NCBI GenBank assembly: GCA_041394705.1 | Contig: JAWKHS010000009.1 | Location: 1-64,000, forward strand | Reading direction: 5' to 3' | Length of the DNA stretch: 64,000 nucleotides | Source: Vicinamibacterales bacterium | GTDB taxonomy: Bacteria; Acidobacteriota; Vicinamibacteria; Vicinamibacterales; UBA2999 | In this document: piece by piece, positions 25,763-35,157 of the stretch | How the letters are laid out: the number at the start of each line of letters is the position of its first letter | Numbering within the stretch: position 1 is the first letter of the stretch | Position numbers and translations under genes: made by a program | Notes under the pieces: generated by a model | What the model was told of the DNA's origin: nothing | Seen by the model: the letters and a program-made list of their open reading frames with translations, nothing else | Database searches by the model: none

Positions 25763-26478
25763 GCGGTGGGGCGGCCCGCGCGCAGGGCGCGTGCGATCAC
25801 GAGGTGACCGGCCAGCGCGATGAGGACGAGCACGGCGGGCAGCCAGACGTACGGGAAGAACAGCACCCAGGTGTTCACGTGCCTCGGATCGTCGCCGAAC
25901 GCGCGCACCATCGGCGACGTCGTGACGGCGATCGCGGTGATGACGGCCAGGCACCACAAGCCCCACGCGTTCCACGCCCACACCGCGGCCCTCGGCACGG
26001 CGACGCCCGCCCGCAGGAGCAGCCACAGGCCCAGCGCGCCCGCGCCCGTGAGGATGTCGAAGTTGTAGCCGCCGTACGACAGCTCGGGCGGCATGATCCC
26101 GAGCGTCCCGGCCCGGTGCATCACGAGCTCGAGCGGCAGTCGGAACGCCTGGAGGCCGATCAGGGTCGACAAGGGCACGGCCCGCGCCAGCGCGGCACCC
26201 GCCGGCGACAGCCCGGCGCCGAACGCGAGCGCGAACACCGACGGCATGAAGATCGCCATCGGGGGCGGCACGCGGTCGAAGCGCGCGAGCGCACCCGACG
26301 ACGCCAGGGCCGCCGTGGCCGCCATCCAGACAGCCAGGACGGCGATGGCCGCCGGCGCGGACCGGGGCACATGCCGCCGCCACACCCAGGCCACGGCCGC
26401 CGCCATGAGGACGGCGAGGCCACCGATGCCGCAGGCGGCGATCGCGTCGAACGACGGCGGCGAAGGCGCGAAGGTCAT
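25759..26478 (-). CDS. Uncharacterised multi-pass membrane protein
   Basis: This 239-residue protein has about seven hydrophobic helices: residues near 13-32, 40-60, 72-95, 100-118, 140-160, 165-185 and 208-230. No known catalytic motif is seen. It ends at the operon promoter of asd and follows the MFS gene by 33 bp on the same strand. Function unknown. Confidence 0.65.
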   Translation of the reverse strand: MTFAPSPPSFDAIAACGIGGLAVLMAAAVAWVWRRHVPRSAPAAIAVLAVWMAATAALASSGALARFDRVPPPMAIFMPSVFALAFGAGLSPAGAALARAVPLSTLIGLQAFRLPLELVMHRAGTLGIMPPELSYGGYNFDILTGAGALGLWLLLRAGVAVPRAAVWAWNAWGLWCLAVITAIAVTTSPMVRAFGDDPRHVNTWVLFFPYVWLPAVLVLIALAGHLVIARALRAGRPTA

Positions 26479-26511
26479 GCGGATGGGACCGCGTCGGTCC
26501 GGCGGCCGGCC

Positions 26512-27789
26512 TCAGCTGGTCAGCTCGCGGTTCGCCGTGTTCGGAATGCCGGCCCAGGCGAGGGCGGCCAGGAAGAACGCGAAGCCGGTGATGGCGAAGG
26601 CCACGCCGAAGCCGCGCGTCCCGGCCAGCGTGCCCACGACGAAGGGCGCGGCGGCGCTGGCGATGCGGCCCACGTTGTAGCCGACGCCGGCCGCCGTGGC
26701 GCGCACCGACGTCGGGTAGAGCTCGGCGATCACGGCGCCGAACCCGCTGTAGTAGCCGGTGCCGAAGAAGGCCACGAGCGGTCCCACGAACAGGAGCAGC
26801 GACGGCGCCTTCAGGTTGCCGTAGATCGGCAGCAGGACGCTCGCGGCGAGCACGAAGAGCACGTAGGCACGCTTCCGGCCGATGGCATCGGCGATGTAGC
26901 CGAAGCTGATGTACCCGAACCACATGCCGACCTGCATCGCGATCACGAACCACGACATCGCCGAGGAGCTGAGGCCGATGCCGCCACGGTCGACCGGGAG
27001 GTTCAGGTACGCGGGCACCCAGAGGTTCAGGCCCCACCAGCCGAAGAGGCAGCAGGCGTTCATCAGGATGATGAAGGTCGTGATGCGCGCCCGTTCCGGC
27101 GTGAAGAGGTCGGCGATGCGGCCGCGCGCGGCGTCGGCGGTCCGGCGCCACAGCTCGGGCTCTTCCACCTTCCGCCGGATCCAGAGCGTGAAGAGCGCCG
27201 GGATGACCCCCACGAAGAACACGCCGCGCCAGCCCCAGACCGGCATCACGAGCAGGTTGACCAGGGCGGCCAGGCCGTAGCCGATCGCCCACGAGCTCTG
27301 CACGAACGCCAGTGCCTTGCCGCGGTGCCGGGCCGGGAAGGTCTCGGAGACGAGCGCCACGCCCGTCGCCCACTCGCCGCCCATTCCGAAGCCGAGCAGG
27401 ATCCGGCAGATGGCCAGTTGAGGCACGTTCTGGACCAGGCCGCAGGCCGCCGTGAACACCGAGTAGATGAGCACCGCCGCCATCAGCGCGCCCTTGCGGC
27501 CGATGCGGTCGGCGACGACACCGAAGACCACGCCGCCCACGGCCGCCGCGAGGAGCGTGAGCGCCCCGAGCTGGCCGGCGACGCTCGTGGACAGCTGCAG
27601 CGTCGGGTCCTGGATGAGCGACGCCAGCACGATCGAGTAGAGCATGACGTCGAACGAGTCGAGCATCCAGCCGAGCGACGCGGCCACGAAGGCGTGCCGC
27701 GCGCGGTGATCGGCGGCGCGCCACCAGGCGAACATGCCGGCGTCGTCCAGGGCACTCGGGGCGGACGTCGTGGACGGAGAAGCGATCAT
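26512..27789 (-). CDS. MFS transporter, aromatic-acid/sugar symporter type
   Basis: This 425-residue protein has twelve predicted helices. Its N-terminal half contains LGWMLDSFDVMLYSIVLASL and the family loop VADRIGRKGALM between helices 2 and 3; the second half repeats the loop as IADAIGRKRAYV. GFGMGGEWATGVALVSE and ELYPTSVRATAAGVGY are typical of the metabolite:H+ / aromatic-acid symporter branch. ATG at 27789 gives a normal short N-terminus. Substrate unknown. Confidence 0.88.
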   Translation of the reverse strand: MIASPSTTSAPSALDDAGMFAWWRAADHRARHAFVAASLGWMLDSFDVMLYSIVLASLIQDPTLQLSTSVAGQLGALTLLAAAVGGVVFGVVADRIGRKGALMAAVLIYSVFTAACGLVQNVPQLAICRILLGFGMGGEWATGVALVSETFPARHRGKALAFVQSSWAIGYGLAALVNLLVMPVWGWRGVFFVGVIPALFTLWIRRKVEEPELWRRTADAARGRIADLFTPERARITTFIILMNACCLFGWWGLNLWVPAYLNLPVDRGGIGLSSSAMSWFVIAMQVGMWFGYISFGYIADAIGRKRAYVLFVLAASVLLPIYGNLKAPSLLLFVGPLVAFFGTGYYSGFGAVIAELYPTSVRATAAGVGYNVGRIASAAAPFVVGTLAGTRGFGVAFAITGFAFFLAALAWAGIPNTANRELTS

Positions 27790-27880
27790 CAGGGGCCCTC
27801 GCGCCGTGGCGCGTGGCCCGGCGGCCACACAGTACCACCCCGGGACGGCCGGCGACGAGGAGATCGCGAGGCCCCGGAGT

Positions 27881-29038
27881 CTAGCGGCGGCCGAAGACGA
27901 CGAGGTGGCTGGACTTGCCGGCCATGAAGAAGCGCGCCACGCCGCCGGCGAGCGAGTCGGTGCCGAGGGTCGGGTCGAGGCCGATCACCTGCGGATACCA
28001 CTGCCCGCCGCGGACGAGCAGGGTCGGCGCGCTCCAGCCGTCCGGCCGATCGAGGCGCGTATTGAAGGAGACGTACACGCCGCCCTGGTCCCAGGCCTCG
28101 TTCACGGCCTTGTTGAGCAGCATCACGTAGCTGTCGATCGACGTGTTCCAGTGGAGCGACGGCCCCCAGTACAGCTCCACGCCCGGGCGCGCGTCGTCGA
28201 AGCGGTTGGCCGACGGGAGGAGCGGCGTGGCCAGCGGATGGTCCCACCCGATCGGCGCCGCGGGCGCGTCGGGCTCGTCCGGGTCCCCCTCGTCGAACAC
28301 CTCGCGCGGCGGAATCCAGGCGCCGTCGGCCCACACGTCCACGCGGCCGACCGGATCGTCGCGGTCCGCCCACGCCATGCGCGCCGCCGAGACGCCGGTC
28401 AGGCCGTCGGCCTCCACGTACTGGGGGTAATAGAGGTAGGCGTACTGGCGATCGGGGTCGAGCATCACCGAGAAGTCGCCGACACCACCCACGAAGAAGA
28501 TGTCGCGCGTGTCGCACCGCGTCGTGGACGCCGGCGTCTCGAGGACCGGTCCGAGGTCGGTCCACGTGGCCCCGCGATCCCCGGATCGGGCCAGGCCGAT
28601 CCGGACCCACATCTTGCCGCTCTCGACGCAGACCACGCCCGGGCGTTCCTGGTGGTAGAAGGCGTACCAGGAGTCGGCGTCGCGGATGACGCTCTCGAAC
28701 CAGTAGCCGCCCTCTGGGGCCGCTCCGGCGAAGGCGGGGCGCTCGGCGCGCGTCAGCCGCGGGAGGGACGCCCCGCGGCTCACCTCGGGATGCCCGTTGA
28801 ACGAGTTGAAGAGCGACAGCGTCCACGCGCCGTCCCCGAGTTCCCACACCGCGGGGCTGTTCGAGTCCGTGCTGTTGGGGAACGCCAGCGCGGTGGCGGG
28901 CAGGAGCACGGCGTAGGGCGCGGCGCCCGACTGGGCGTCCAGGTCGCGTTCGGCCAGGACGATGGTCCCAGCCACGATCGTGGACACCGCCGCGAGCCAC
29001 TGCCACCTGGAAAGGTCGAAAGGACCGGATCGAGTCAT
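27881..29038 (-). CDS. Secreted beta-propeller protein with an Asp-box, possible glycosidase-like
   Basis: This 385-residue protein has an uncleaved or late signal-like helix at about residues 12-30. Repeated beta segments, an Asp-box (RSGDRGATWTDLG) and strings such as WYAFYHQERPG and YAYLYYPQYVEADG resemble the five- or six-bladed propellers of sialidase-like and GH43/DUF4185-like proteins. No definite catalytic triad is assigned. It is divergent from the lipocalin-like gene at 29128 across 89 bp. Confidence 0.6.
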   Translation of the reverse strand: MTRSGPFDLSRWQWLAAVSTIVAGTIVLAERDLDAQSGAAPYAVLLPATALAFPNSTDSNSPAVWELGDGAWTLSLFNSFNGHPEVSRGASLPRLTRAERPAFAGAAPEGGYWFESVIRDADSWYAFYHQERPGVVCVESGKMWVRIGLARSGDRGATWTDLGPVLETPASTTRCDTRDIFFVGGVGDFSVMLDPDRQYAYLYYPQYVEADGLTGVSAARMAWADRDDPVGRVDVWADGAWIPPREVFDEGDPDEPDAPAAPIGWDHPLATPLLPSANRFDDARPGVELYWGPSLHWNTSIDSYVMLLNKAVNEAWDQGGVYVSFNTRLDRPDGWSAPTLLVRGGQWYPQVIGLDPTLGTDSLAGGVARFFMAGKSSHLVVFGRR

Positions 29039-29127
29039 CGACCGCCCCGCCGCCGCAAGGGACGTGCCTTTACAGGCTTAACAACCGGCTGACACGCCGT
29101 GACAGAATCACGGCCGGAGAACGGCCC

Positions 29128-30078
29128 ATGCATCGACACGCGCGCTTCAGTCTCGTGGTCCTGGCGGCGACGGTCGCCTGGACGGCACCCGGGCACGGCC
29201 AGACGACGCTTCGGTCGCGCCTCGTCGGCGCCTGGCGTCTGGTCGGCACGGAGCAGGTGATCGACGGCCAGGCCCCCACGCCCGGCGCGGTCACGGTCGG
29301 CATGCTCGTCTACACGGCCGACGGCCACATGCAGGCCCAGTTGACGTCGACCGATCGGCCGAAGGCCCGGATGGCCGACGCCGCCCCCGCCGACCTTCGC
29401 GCCATTGCCCGCTACACGGCGTACTTCGGCACCTTCACGGTGGACGAGGCGGCCGGCACCGTCACCCACCATCGGGACGGCACGTTCGGCCCGGGCGAGC
29501 GCGACTTCGTGCGGAGCATCGACCTGCGCGGCACGCGCCTGGTCCTGACGACGCCGTCCACCGTCGTCGACGGAAAGGCGCGCTACTCTCGCATCCTCTG
29601 GGAACGCCTCGACGCGGCCCCGGCGGCCCCCGGGTTCAGGGCGGGCGCGCGCCAGGCCGTGGCCGGCACGTGGGCGCTCGTCGAGCACAAGACGCTCCTG
29701 CCGGGCGGCGAGGTCCGCCGCTCGTTCGGCCCGGCGCCGAAGGGGCTGTTCTTCTTCCTGCCGGACGGATACACCGCCGTCCAGATCGTGAATCCCGAGC
29801 GGCCCGCCACGGCGCTCGACCGGGCCGGCGACGACGACGTCCGCGCCCTGGGGCGCACCTACCTCGCCTACTTCGGGCGCTACGACGTGGACCCGGCCAC
29901 GCACAAGATCGTGGTGCACACGACGGCCGACCTCAATCCGGGGAACACCGGCGCGGACCAGGTCCGCTTCTTCGAACTCGCCGGCGACACCCTGACGCTG
30001 CAGCCGCCGCCGTCGGCCCGTCCCGGCGGCGGCCAGCAGGTGTCCCGCATCACCTGGCGCCGGGTCACGGGAGGCTGA
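29128..30078 (+). CDS. Secreted protein with two lipocalin-like domains
   Basis: This 316-residue protein has a signal peptide (about 1-22) followed by two copies of a PF13924-type lipocalin-like domain. Copy one starts LVGAWRLVGTEQV (near residue 32) and includes YTAYFGTFTVDE; copy two starts VAGTWALVEHKTL (near 175) and includes YLAYFGRYDVDP. The matching order of motifs shows an internal duplication. The ligand is unknown. The following MBL gene starts 3 bp after its stop, so the two are likely co-expressed. Confidence 0.8.
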   Translation: MHRHARFSLVVLAATVAWTAPGHGQTTLRSRLVGAWRLVGTEQVIDGQAPTPGAVTVGMLVYTADGHMQAQLTSTDRPKARMADAAPADLRAIARYTAYFGTFTVDEAAGTVTHHRDGTFGPGERDFVRSIDLRGTRLVLTTPSTVVDGKARYSRILWERLDAAPAAPGFRAGARQAVAGTWALVEHKTLLPGGEVRRSFGPAPKGLFFFLPDGYTAVQIVNPERPATALDRAGDDDVRALGRTYLAYFGRYDVDPATHKIVVHTTADLNPGNTGADQVRFFELAGDTLTLQPPPSARPGGGQQVSRITWRRVTGG

Positions 30079-30081
30079 GCC

Positions 30082-31656
30082 ATGGCCGTGCGCTACATCG
30101 ACGACGACTTCGTGACCGTGCGCGCCGAGCCAGCGGCGAGGGCACGGGTGAAGGTGACGCTGGCGTTCGGGGATCCGGTGGAGATCCTGGAGACATCCGC
30201 CGGGTTCACGCGCGTCCGGGTCCTGTCCTACTTCGACGGGCCCTTCGAGGGGTTCGTGAAGGGCGTGCCGCCCACGCGCGACACGGGCGTGCTGTCCTTC
30301 TCGCTGGTGGACGTGCAGCAGGGCGACGGGATGGTGCTCGAGACGCCGGCCGGCAAGGTGATGTTCATCGACGGCGGCGACAACAAGCTCTTCGCGCGGC
30401 ACGTCGCCGCCCGCTTCCTGCACCGCCGGAGCACGGCCGAGGCGCCGCTCGAGGTCGAGGCGCTGGTGGTCACCCACGGTGACGGCGACCACTTCGACGG
30501 CCTGAACGACATCGTCCGTTCCGAGACGCTGGGGACGGCCGAGCGCCGCAAGCGGATCTTCATCCACCCGAAGCGCGTGTACCACAACGGACTGCTCAAG
30601 GCGCCCACGCGCGATGCCGCCGGGAAGACGATTCCCGACGTCCGGCAGTTCGGGCGAACCGTGACGGCGGACGGGCGCCCCTACGTCGTGGACCTGTACG
30701 ACGACACGCGGACGGCCCCGGCCGAGGCCGCCAACGTGTACTTCGAGCGCTGGCACCAGAGCCTCACGCACTGGGAGGCGCGGGGGCCGATCCTGTGCCG
30801 GCGGCTCGCCCACGGCATGGACGGGACGGCGCTCTTCGACTTCCTCCAGGAGGAAGGCATCACGGTGGAGGTGCAGGGCCCGTTCACGACGCTGGTGGAC
30901 GATCCAGCGACGGGCCACGCCGTGCCGGGGCTGCCGTTCCTGCCCGCGCCGGATCCCTCGGCGGTGATGCACCTGGAGCACGACGACCACCACGGCGCGC
31001 CGTCGGCGTCGCACACGATCAACGGCCACTCCGTGGCCCTGCGCCTCACGTACGGCCACGTCCGGATCGCGCTCACGGGCGACCTGAACCGCGACGCCAT
31101 GCAGGCGATGTTCGAACGGCTGCCGATGGCGGCCTTCGAGAGCGAGATCGTCAAGGCCCCGCACCACGGCTCGGCGGACTTCGACTTCGCGACGCTGCGG
31201 GCGATGCGGCCGGTCGTGGCGGTGGTGTCGTCGGGCGACGAGAACGCCACGAAGGAGTACATCCACCCGCGCGCGACCCTGATGTCGGCGCTGGGCCACG
31301 TCATGCGCGGCGACACGGGCGTCATCTTCAGCACCGAGCTGGCGGCGTTCTTCTCGACGCGCGACGAGGCCTACACCGTGGCGGACCTCAAGCGGTTCTT
31401 CACGGATCGCAAGGACGAGTCGTTCACCGGCGCGGACGTGGCGAAGCTGATCGGCAAGGGCGCGGCGGACGGCGGCCCGGGCGGGCGGTTCTTCGCCTTC
31501 GAGCGCACGAACTTCGGCATCGTCCACCTGCGCACCGACGGTGAGCGCGTCCTCGTCTTCACCCACAGCGGCAAGGCCGGCCTGAACGAGGGCTACCGCT
31601 TCACGGTCTCGGCGTCGCACGAGGTGACGTTCGCGAGGACCCTGCAGACCCGCTGA
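30082..31656 (+). CDS. MBL-fold hydrolase with N-terminal SH3-like domain
   Basis: This 524-residue cytoplasmic-looking protein begins with an SH3-type small barrel (about residues 1-65), then a metallo-beta-lactamase domain of the ComEC/Rec2 branch. The metal motif THGDGDHFDG supplies His132, Asp134, Asp136 and His137, and the later APHHGSADFD adds ligands. FIDGGDNKLF is the usual strand before the motif. This fold is used by nucleases, phosphodiesterases and lactonases; no substrate can be named. A second Rec2-type MBL gene occurs at 43089. Confidence 0.82.
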   Translation: MAVRYIDDDFVTVRAEPAARARVKVTLAFGDPVEILETSAGFTRVRVLSYFDGPFEGFVKGVPPTRDTGVLSFSLVDVQQGDGMVLETPAGKVMFIDGGDNKLFARHVAARFLHRRSTAEAPLEVEALVVTHGDGDHFDGLNDIVRSETLGTAERRKRIFIHPKRVYHNGLLKAPTRDAAGKTIPDVRQFGRTVTADGRPYVVDLYDDTRTAPAEAANVYFERWHQSLTHWEARGPILCRRLAHGMDGTALFDFLQEEGITVEVQGPFTTLVDDPATGHAVPGLPFLPAPDPSAVMHLEHDDHHGAPSASHTINGHSVALRLTYGHVRIALTGDLNRDAMQAMFERLPMAAFESEIVKAPHHGSADFDFATLRAMRPVVAVVSSGDENATKEYIHPRATLMSALGHVMRGDTGVIFSTELAAFFSTRDEAYTVADLKRFFTDRKDESFTGADVAKLIGKGAADGGPGGRFFAFERTNFGIVHLRTDGERVLVFTHSGKAGLNEGYRFTVSASHEVTFARTLQTR

Positions 31657-31699
31657 GCCGCGATCCGGGACGCGATCGCCTGGCGCGGCCGCGGACGGA

Positions 31700-32677
31700 T
31701 CAGCGCGCGGGAGCCAGGGCCGTGAGCCGGTCGCGCAGCATCCGGCCGTCCCACTCCAGGGCCTGCAGCCGCGGCACCCGGAGGAGATCGGTGGAGGGCC
31801 CCGCGGCACCGGGCGCCGTCGTGCACGCCACGGCCACGCCCGCCTCCGCAACCGCGGCCACGGTGGCGTCCGAATGGCTGCCGTAGGGGTACGACAAGGT
31901 CGTGACCGGCCCGCCGCCGAGGGCGCGGACCGCCGAGACGCTTTCGCGGATCTCGCGCCGCTGCGCCTCCACCGGCAGCGATGCGAGCAGGGGGTGCGTG
32001 ACCGTATGCGCGCCGAACGTGATCAGGGGATCGCACGACAGCGTGGCGATGTCGCCGGCCGTCATCGCCACCGCGTCGGACGCGCCGGGACTCGCTTCGC
32101 CCGCCCAGCCGGCCAGTTCCGCCAGGCGGTCGCGCCGTTCCTCCTCGCCGCACTGCTGCAACAGGCCCCACACCTCGCGGTAGGCCGCGTGCCAGAGCGT
32201 CGGCGGTGGGTCGTCGGCCCGCCAGCCGGCGCCGGCCGGACCTGGCGCCGCCGGTCGCGCCCCGAGCGGCCAGGAGTGCCGCCGTCCGCCGATCGTGAGC
32301 GCCAGGTGCGCGGGGCGCGGCCCCGGCTCCAGGAAGACCCGAGCCACGAAGTCCCACCAGAACTCGGTCCGCCCGCCCACGTACCCCGTCGCCAGGAAGA
32401 TGGTGGCCGGCACGCCGTGCGCCCGCAGGCGCGGCCAGGCGGCCGACACGGTGTCGGCGTAGCCATCGTCGAAGGTGACGGCCACGGCCCGCTCCGGCAC
32501 GTGCCCGCCGCGGATGGCCGCCGCGAGCTCGGTCAGGGACATCGGGTGCATCTCGGCGCGCAGCATCGCCATCTGGTCGTCGAAGGCCGCGGGCGTGACC
32601 GAGAGGGCCCACGGATCCGCCTGGGGCGCGGCCACGCGGTGGTACATCAGGACGACGCCCCGCCCCGTGCCGCTCAT
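31700..32677 (-). CDS. Polysaccharide deacetylase family protein
   Basis: This 325-residue NodB-fold protein has VLMYHRV near residue 10, TFDDGYADT with the catalytic and metal Asp near 70, and the metal His pair in TFGAHTVTHPLL near 225. The region between is longer than in simple deacetylases. Such enzymes remove acetyl groups from chitooligosaccharides, peptidoglycan or exopolysaccharides. The start overlaps the stop of the glycosyltransferase fusion by 4 bp, tying it to polysaccharide assembly. Confidence 0.88.
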   Translation of the reverse strand: MSGTGRGVVLMYHRVAAPQADPWALSVTPAAFDDQMAMLRAEMHPMSLTELAAAIRGGHVPERAVAVTFDDGYADTVSAAWPRLRAHGVPATIFLATGYVGGRTEFWWDFVARVFLEPGPRPAHLALTIGGRRHSWPLGARPAAPGPAGAGWRADDPPPTLWHAAYREVWGLLQQCGEEERRDRLAELAGWAGEASPGASDAVAMTAGDIATLSCDPLITFGAHTVTHPLLASLPVEAQRREIRESVSAVRALGGGPVTTLSYPYGSHSDATVAAVAEAGVAVACTTAPGAAGPSTDLLRVPRLQALEWDGRMLRDRLTALAPAR

Positions 32678-35091
32678 GCGCCCGCGCCCTTGACCGCGCG
32701 CGCGGTGATGAGCATCTCGTAGTCGGGGTCGCGGTGCTCGAGCTCGGCGCGGGTCAGGTCCTCGACGGCCAGGCCGTACAGGAAGGCCGAGGCCGCCAGC
32801 ACGTTGCCGTGCGCCTCGATCGTGGCGCCACCCGCGCCGAAGGGCTCGGCGAACAGCCGTCGCGCCGACGCGGAGGTGAAGCTCCAGTACCACGACCCGC
32901 CCCACTCCTCGCCGCTGACGCGGGTGATGCCCGGGAACGTGGCCAGGAGGACGCCGCCGGGCGCCAGGATCCGGTGCAGCGTGGCCAGCGCGGCGCGCGT
33001 ATCGAAGATGAGCTGCAGCGTCTGGGTGAGTATCACGCAGTCGAACGTGTCCGAGGGGATGTGATCGGCCCGCGTCAGGTCCCCGACGATCGTCGCCTTG
33101 GGGTTGTCGTGGTTCACGTGCAGGACGTCGCTCACTCCCACGCGCCCGCCGCCGAAGCGCGTGGTGTACATGCGGTCCTCGATCTCGAGCACCCGGCCGC
33201 GGATGTCGGCCGCGTGCGTCTCGAGGAAGCGCTCGATGTAGAAGCGGTCCACGGCGAGGCCGCGATCGAACCCCCACTGTCGGCTCACGGGCTCGACACG
33301 CCTGAGCGCGCCGAAGTCCACGGCACCGGGCCGGAGGCTGCCCCGCTCGGGCAGCGCCGGCCGGTCGCCCGACGCGGACGGGGTCGCGGCGGTGCCGCCG
33401 TCCAGCCGCGGTAGGTCGATGCCGGCCCGAACGAGATCCCTGGCGCTCCGTACGGCCCGGTCGATGTCCGGATCCGCAATCCCCTGGCTGGACAACTGGC
33501 GCTCGAACCAGGTCAGGAAGTACTCCCGCACGGCCAGGTACCGACCGGAGGCCGTCACCGTGGCCACGCAGGACTCCGGGTGGATCCGGTAGCGCGTCCA
33601 GCGCTCGCTCGAGATGAAGGTCGTGCCCGTGAGATAGAGCTTCGAGAGGAAGCCCTGATCCTCGTAGAGCTGGCGCGCGCCCTGGAAATGCTCCTCGAAG
33701 CCGCCGACCCGATCGAGCGCCGCCTTGCGGACCATGAGGTCCGAGGGACAAGGGGCCGTGCCCGTGCCCAGGGGATAGAGCCGCGTGGTGAGCGCCCTCG
33801 GCTCGTACGCCCGGTCCACGGCGACGCCCTGCGGCGGCACGTGATCGCGGAGGCGGTCCTCGGGACGTCCGGTGGCGCTGTGCCAGTACTCGGCGGCGCC
33901 GAACAGCATCGCGACGTCCGGGGCGGCCGTCATCAGGGCCACCTGCCGCTCGAGCTTCTCGGGCAGCCACACGTCGTCGGCGTCCAGGAACGCCACCAGC
34001 TCGCCTCGCGCGTGACGGGTGCCGAGGTTCCGTGTGGCGCTCATGCCGCGCCAGCCGTGCCCCTCGTGTTCGAGGTAGCGGATGCGGCCCGGGAACTCCT
34101 CGGCGAAGCGCCGGGCGAGCGCGGTGCTGCCGTCGGTCGAGCCGTCGTCCACCAGGAGGAGTTCCCACCGGTCGTAGGACTGCAGGAGCACGCTCTCGAC
34201 CGCCAGCGCGAGGAAGCGCTCCGCGTCCTTGAAGATCGTCACGACCGACACCAGCGGGGCCTCGGCCGCGCCGGCCGCCGCCGGCCGCGCCGTGCGTGAC
34301 GCCACCAGCCGTGACACGCGGTCGGCGAGGCCGCGGTCGCGGCCCGCCGTCGCGGAGCCGGCCGCGCCGTTCGAACCGCCGCGCGGCGGGGCCACGAGCA
34401 CCCGATCCTCCGGCACCGCCGGCGCCAGCGCGAGCAGCTCGTCGCGGACCGCCGCCGACGGCGACACGATCACCCGGCACTGGCGCAGGTGCCAGGACAC
34501 CATCTTCAGCGGGTAGTCAGCCAGCGCGTGATCGGTGTAGGCACTGACACCGCGTGGCAGGTCGAGCAGCATCGAGGCCACGAAGACGAACAGCGACGCC
34601 TCGTAGAAGAAGTACGAGTGCAGGTAGTCGGGACGCCAGGCCTCGGCCACCCGCGTGAACGCGAAGGCCTGTCCGACGTGGGGATGCGCCTGGACCGTCG
34701 CGACGTCGAGTCCCGTGGCGCGCGCCAGGAGTGTCAGCAGGCGGTCGACCTTCTCCGGCATCCGCTGCCGGTAGTGCGCGACCGCCTCCGCCGCGACGGC
34801 GTCGTCGACGTCGAGCCGCCGCCGGGCGTCCCAGACCGAGGCCCAGCGCGGCGCCAGCGACACGGCCGGATCGACCTCGCCGTAGACGACGCACAGCTCC
34901 ACGCCGGCGTCGGCCAGCGACGTCAGCTCGTCGTAGACGAACCCCTGGCTGGCCGACGGGAACACCCAGCCCGCCGTGGCCAGGACTCGCGGGCGGCGGC
35001 CGCCCCCCGAGCGCGCCAGGGGCAGACGCCAGCGCTGGAGCCGGTCGGCGAGGCCGCTGGCCAGGACGGAGAGGAGGGGACGCGACGCCAT
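32674..35091 (-). CDS. Three-domain fusion: GT4-like N-terminus, GT2 glycosyltransferase, SAM methyltransferase
   Basis: This 805-residue protein is clearly composite. Residues about 34-240 resemble the N-terminal Rossmann half of GT4 enzymes (VLATAGWVFPSASQGFVYDE). Residues about 281-540 are a GT2 domain with VSVVTIFKDAERF, LLVDDGSTDGS and the DxD-type AFLDADDVW. The last 200 residues form a methyltransferase-like domain with RVLEIEDRMYT, DCVILTQTLQLIFD and HRILAPGGVLLATFPG. A full GT4 catalytic C-half is missing, so the first domain may be structural or partner-dependent. It probably builds and caps a surface glycan with the adjacent GT2 and deacetylase. Confidence 0.85.
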   Translation of the reverse strand: MASRPLLSVLASGLADRLQRWRLPLARSGGGRRPRVLATAGWVFPSASQGFVYDELTSLADAGVELCVVYGEVDPAVSLAPRWASVWDARRRLDVDDAVAAEAVAHYRQRMPEKVDRLLTLLARATGLDVATVQAHPHVGQAFAFTRVAEAWRPDYLHSYFFYEASLFVFVASMLLDLPRGVSAYTDHALADYPLKMVSWHLRQCRVIVSPSAAVRDELLALAPAVPEDRVLVAPPRGGSNGAAGSATAGRDRGLADRVSRLVASRTARPAAAGAAEAPLVSVVTIFKDAERFLALAVESVLLQSYDRWELLLVDDGSTDGSTALARRFAEEFPGRIRYLEHEGHGWRGMSATRNLGTRHARGELVAFLDADDVWLPEKLERQVALMTAAPDVAMLFGAAEYWHSATGRPEDRLRDHVPPQGVAVDRAYEPRALTTRLYPLGTGTAPCPSDLMVRKAALDRVGGFEEHFQGARQLYEDQGFLSKLYLTGTTFISSERWTRYRIHPESCVATVTASGRYLAVREYFLTWFERQLSSQGIADPDIDRAVRSARDLVRAGIDLPRLDGGTAATPSASGDRPALPERGSLRPGAVDFGALRRVEPVSRQWGFDRGLAVDRFYIERFLETHAADIRGRVLEIEDRMYTTRFGGGRVGVSDVLHVNHDNPKATIVGDLTRADHIPSDTFDCVILTQTLQLIFDTRAALATLHRILAPGGVLLATFPGITRVSGEEWGGSWYWSFTSASARRLFAEPFGAGGATIEAHGNVLAASAFLYGLAVEDLTRAELEHRDPDYEMLITARAVKGAGA

Positions 35092-35157
35092 GTCTCAGGA
35101 GGCCGCCCCGCCCGGCGCCGCGAACATCCGCGGGCGCTCCGGCGACGGCGGCGGGCC

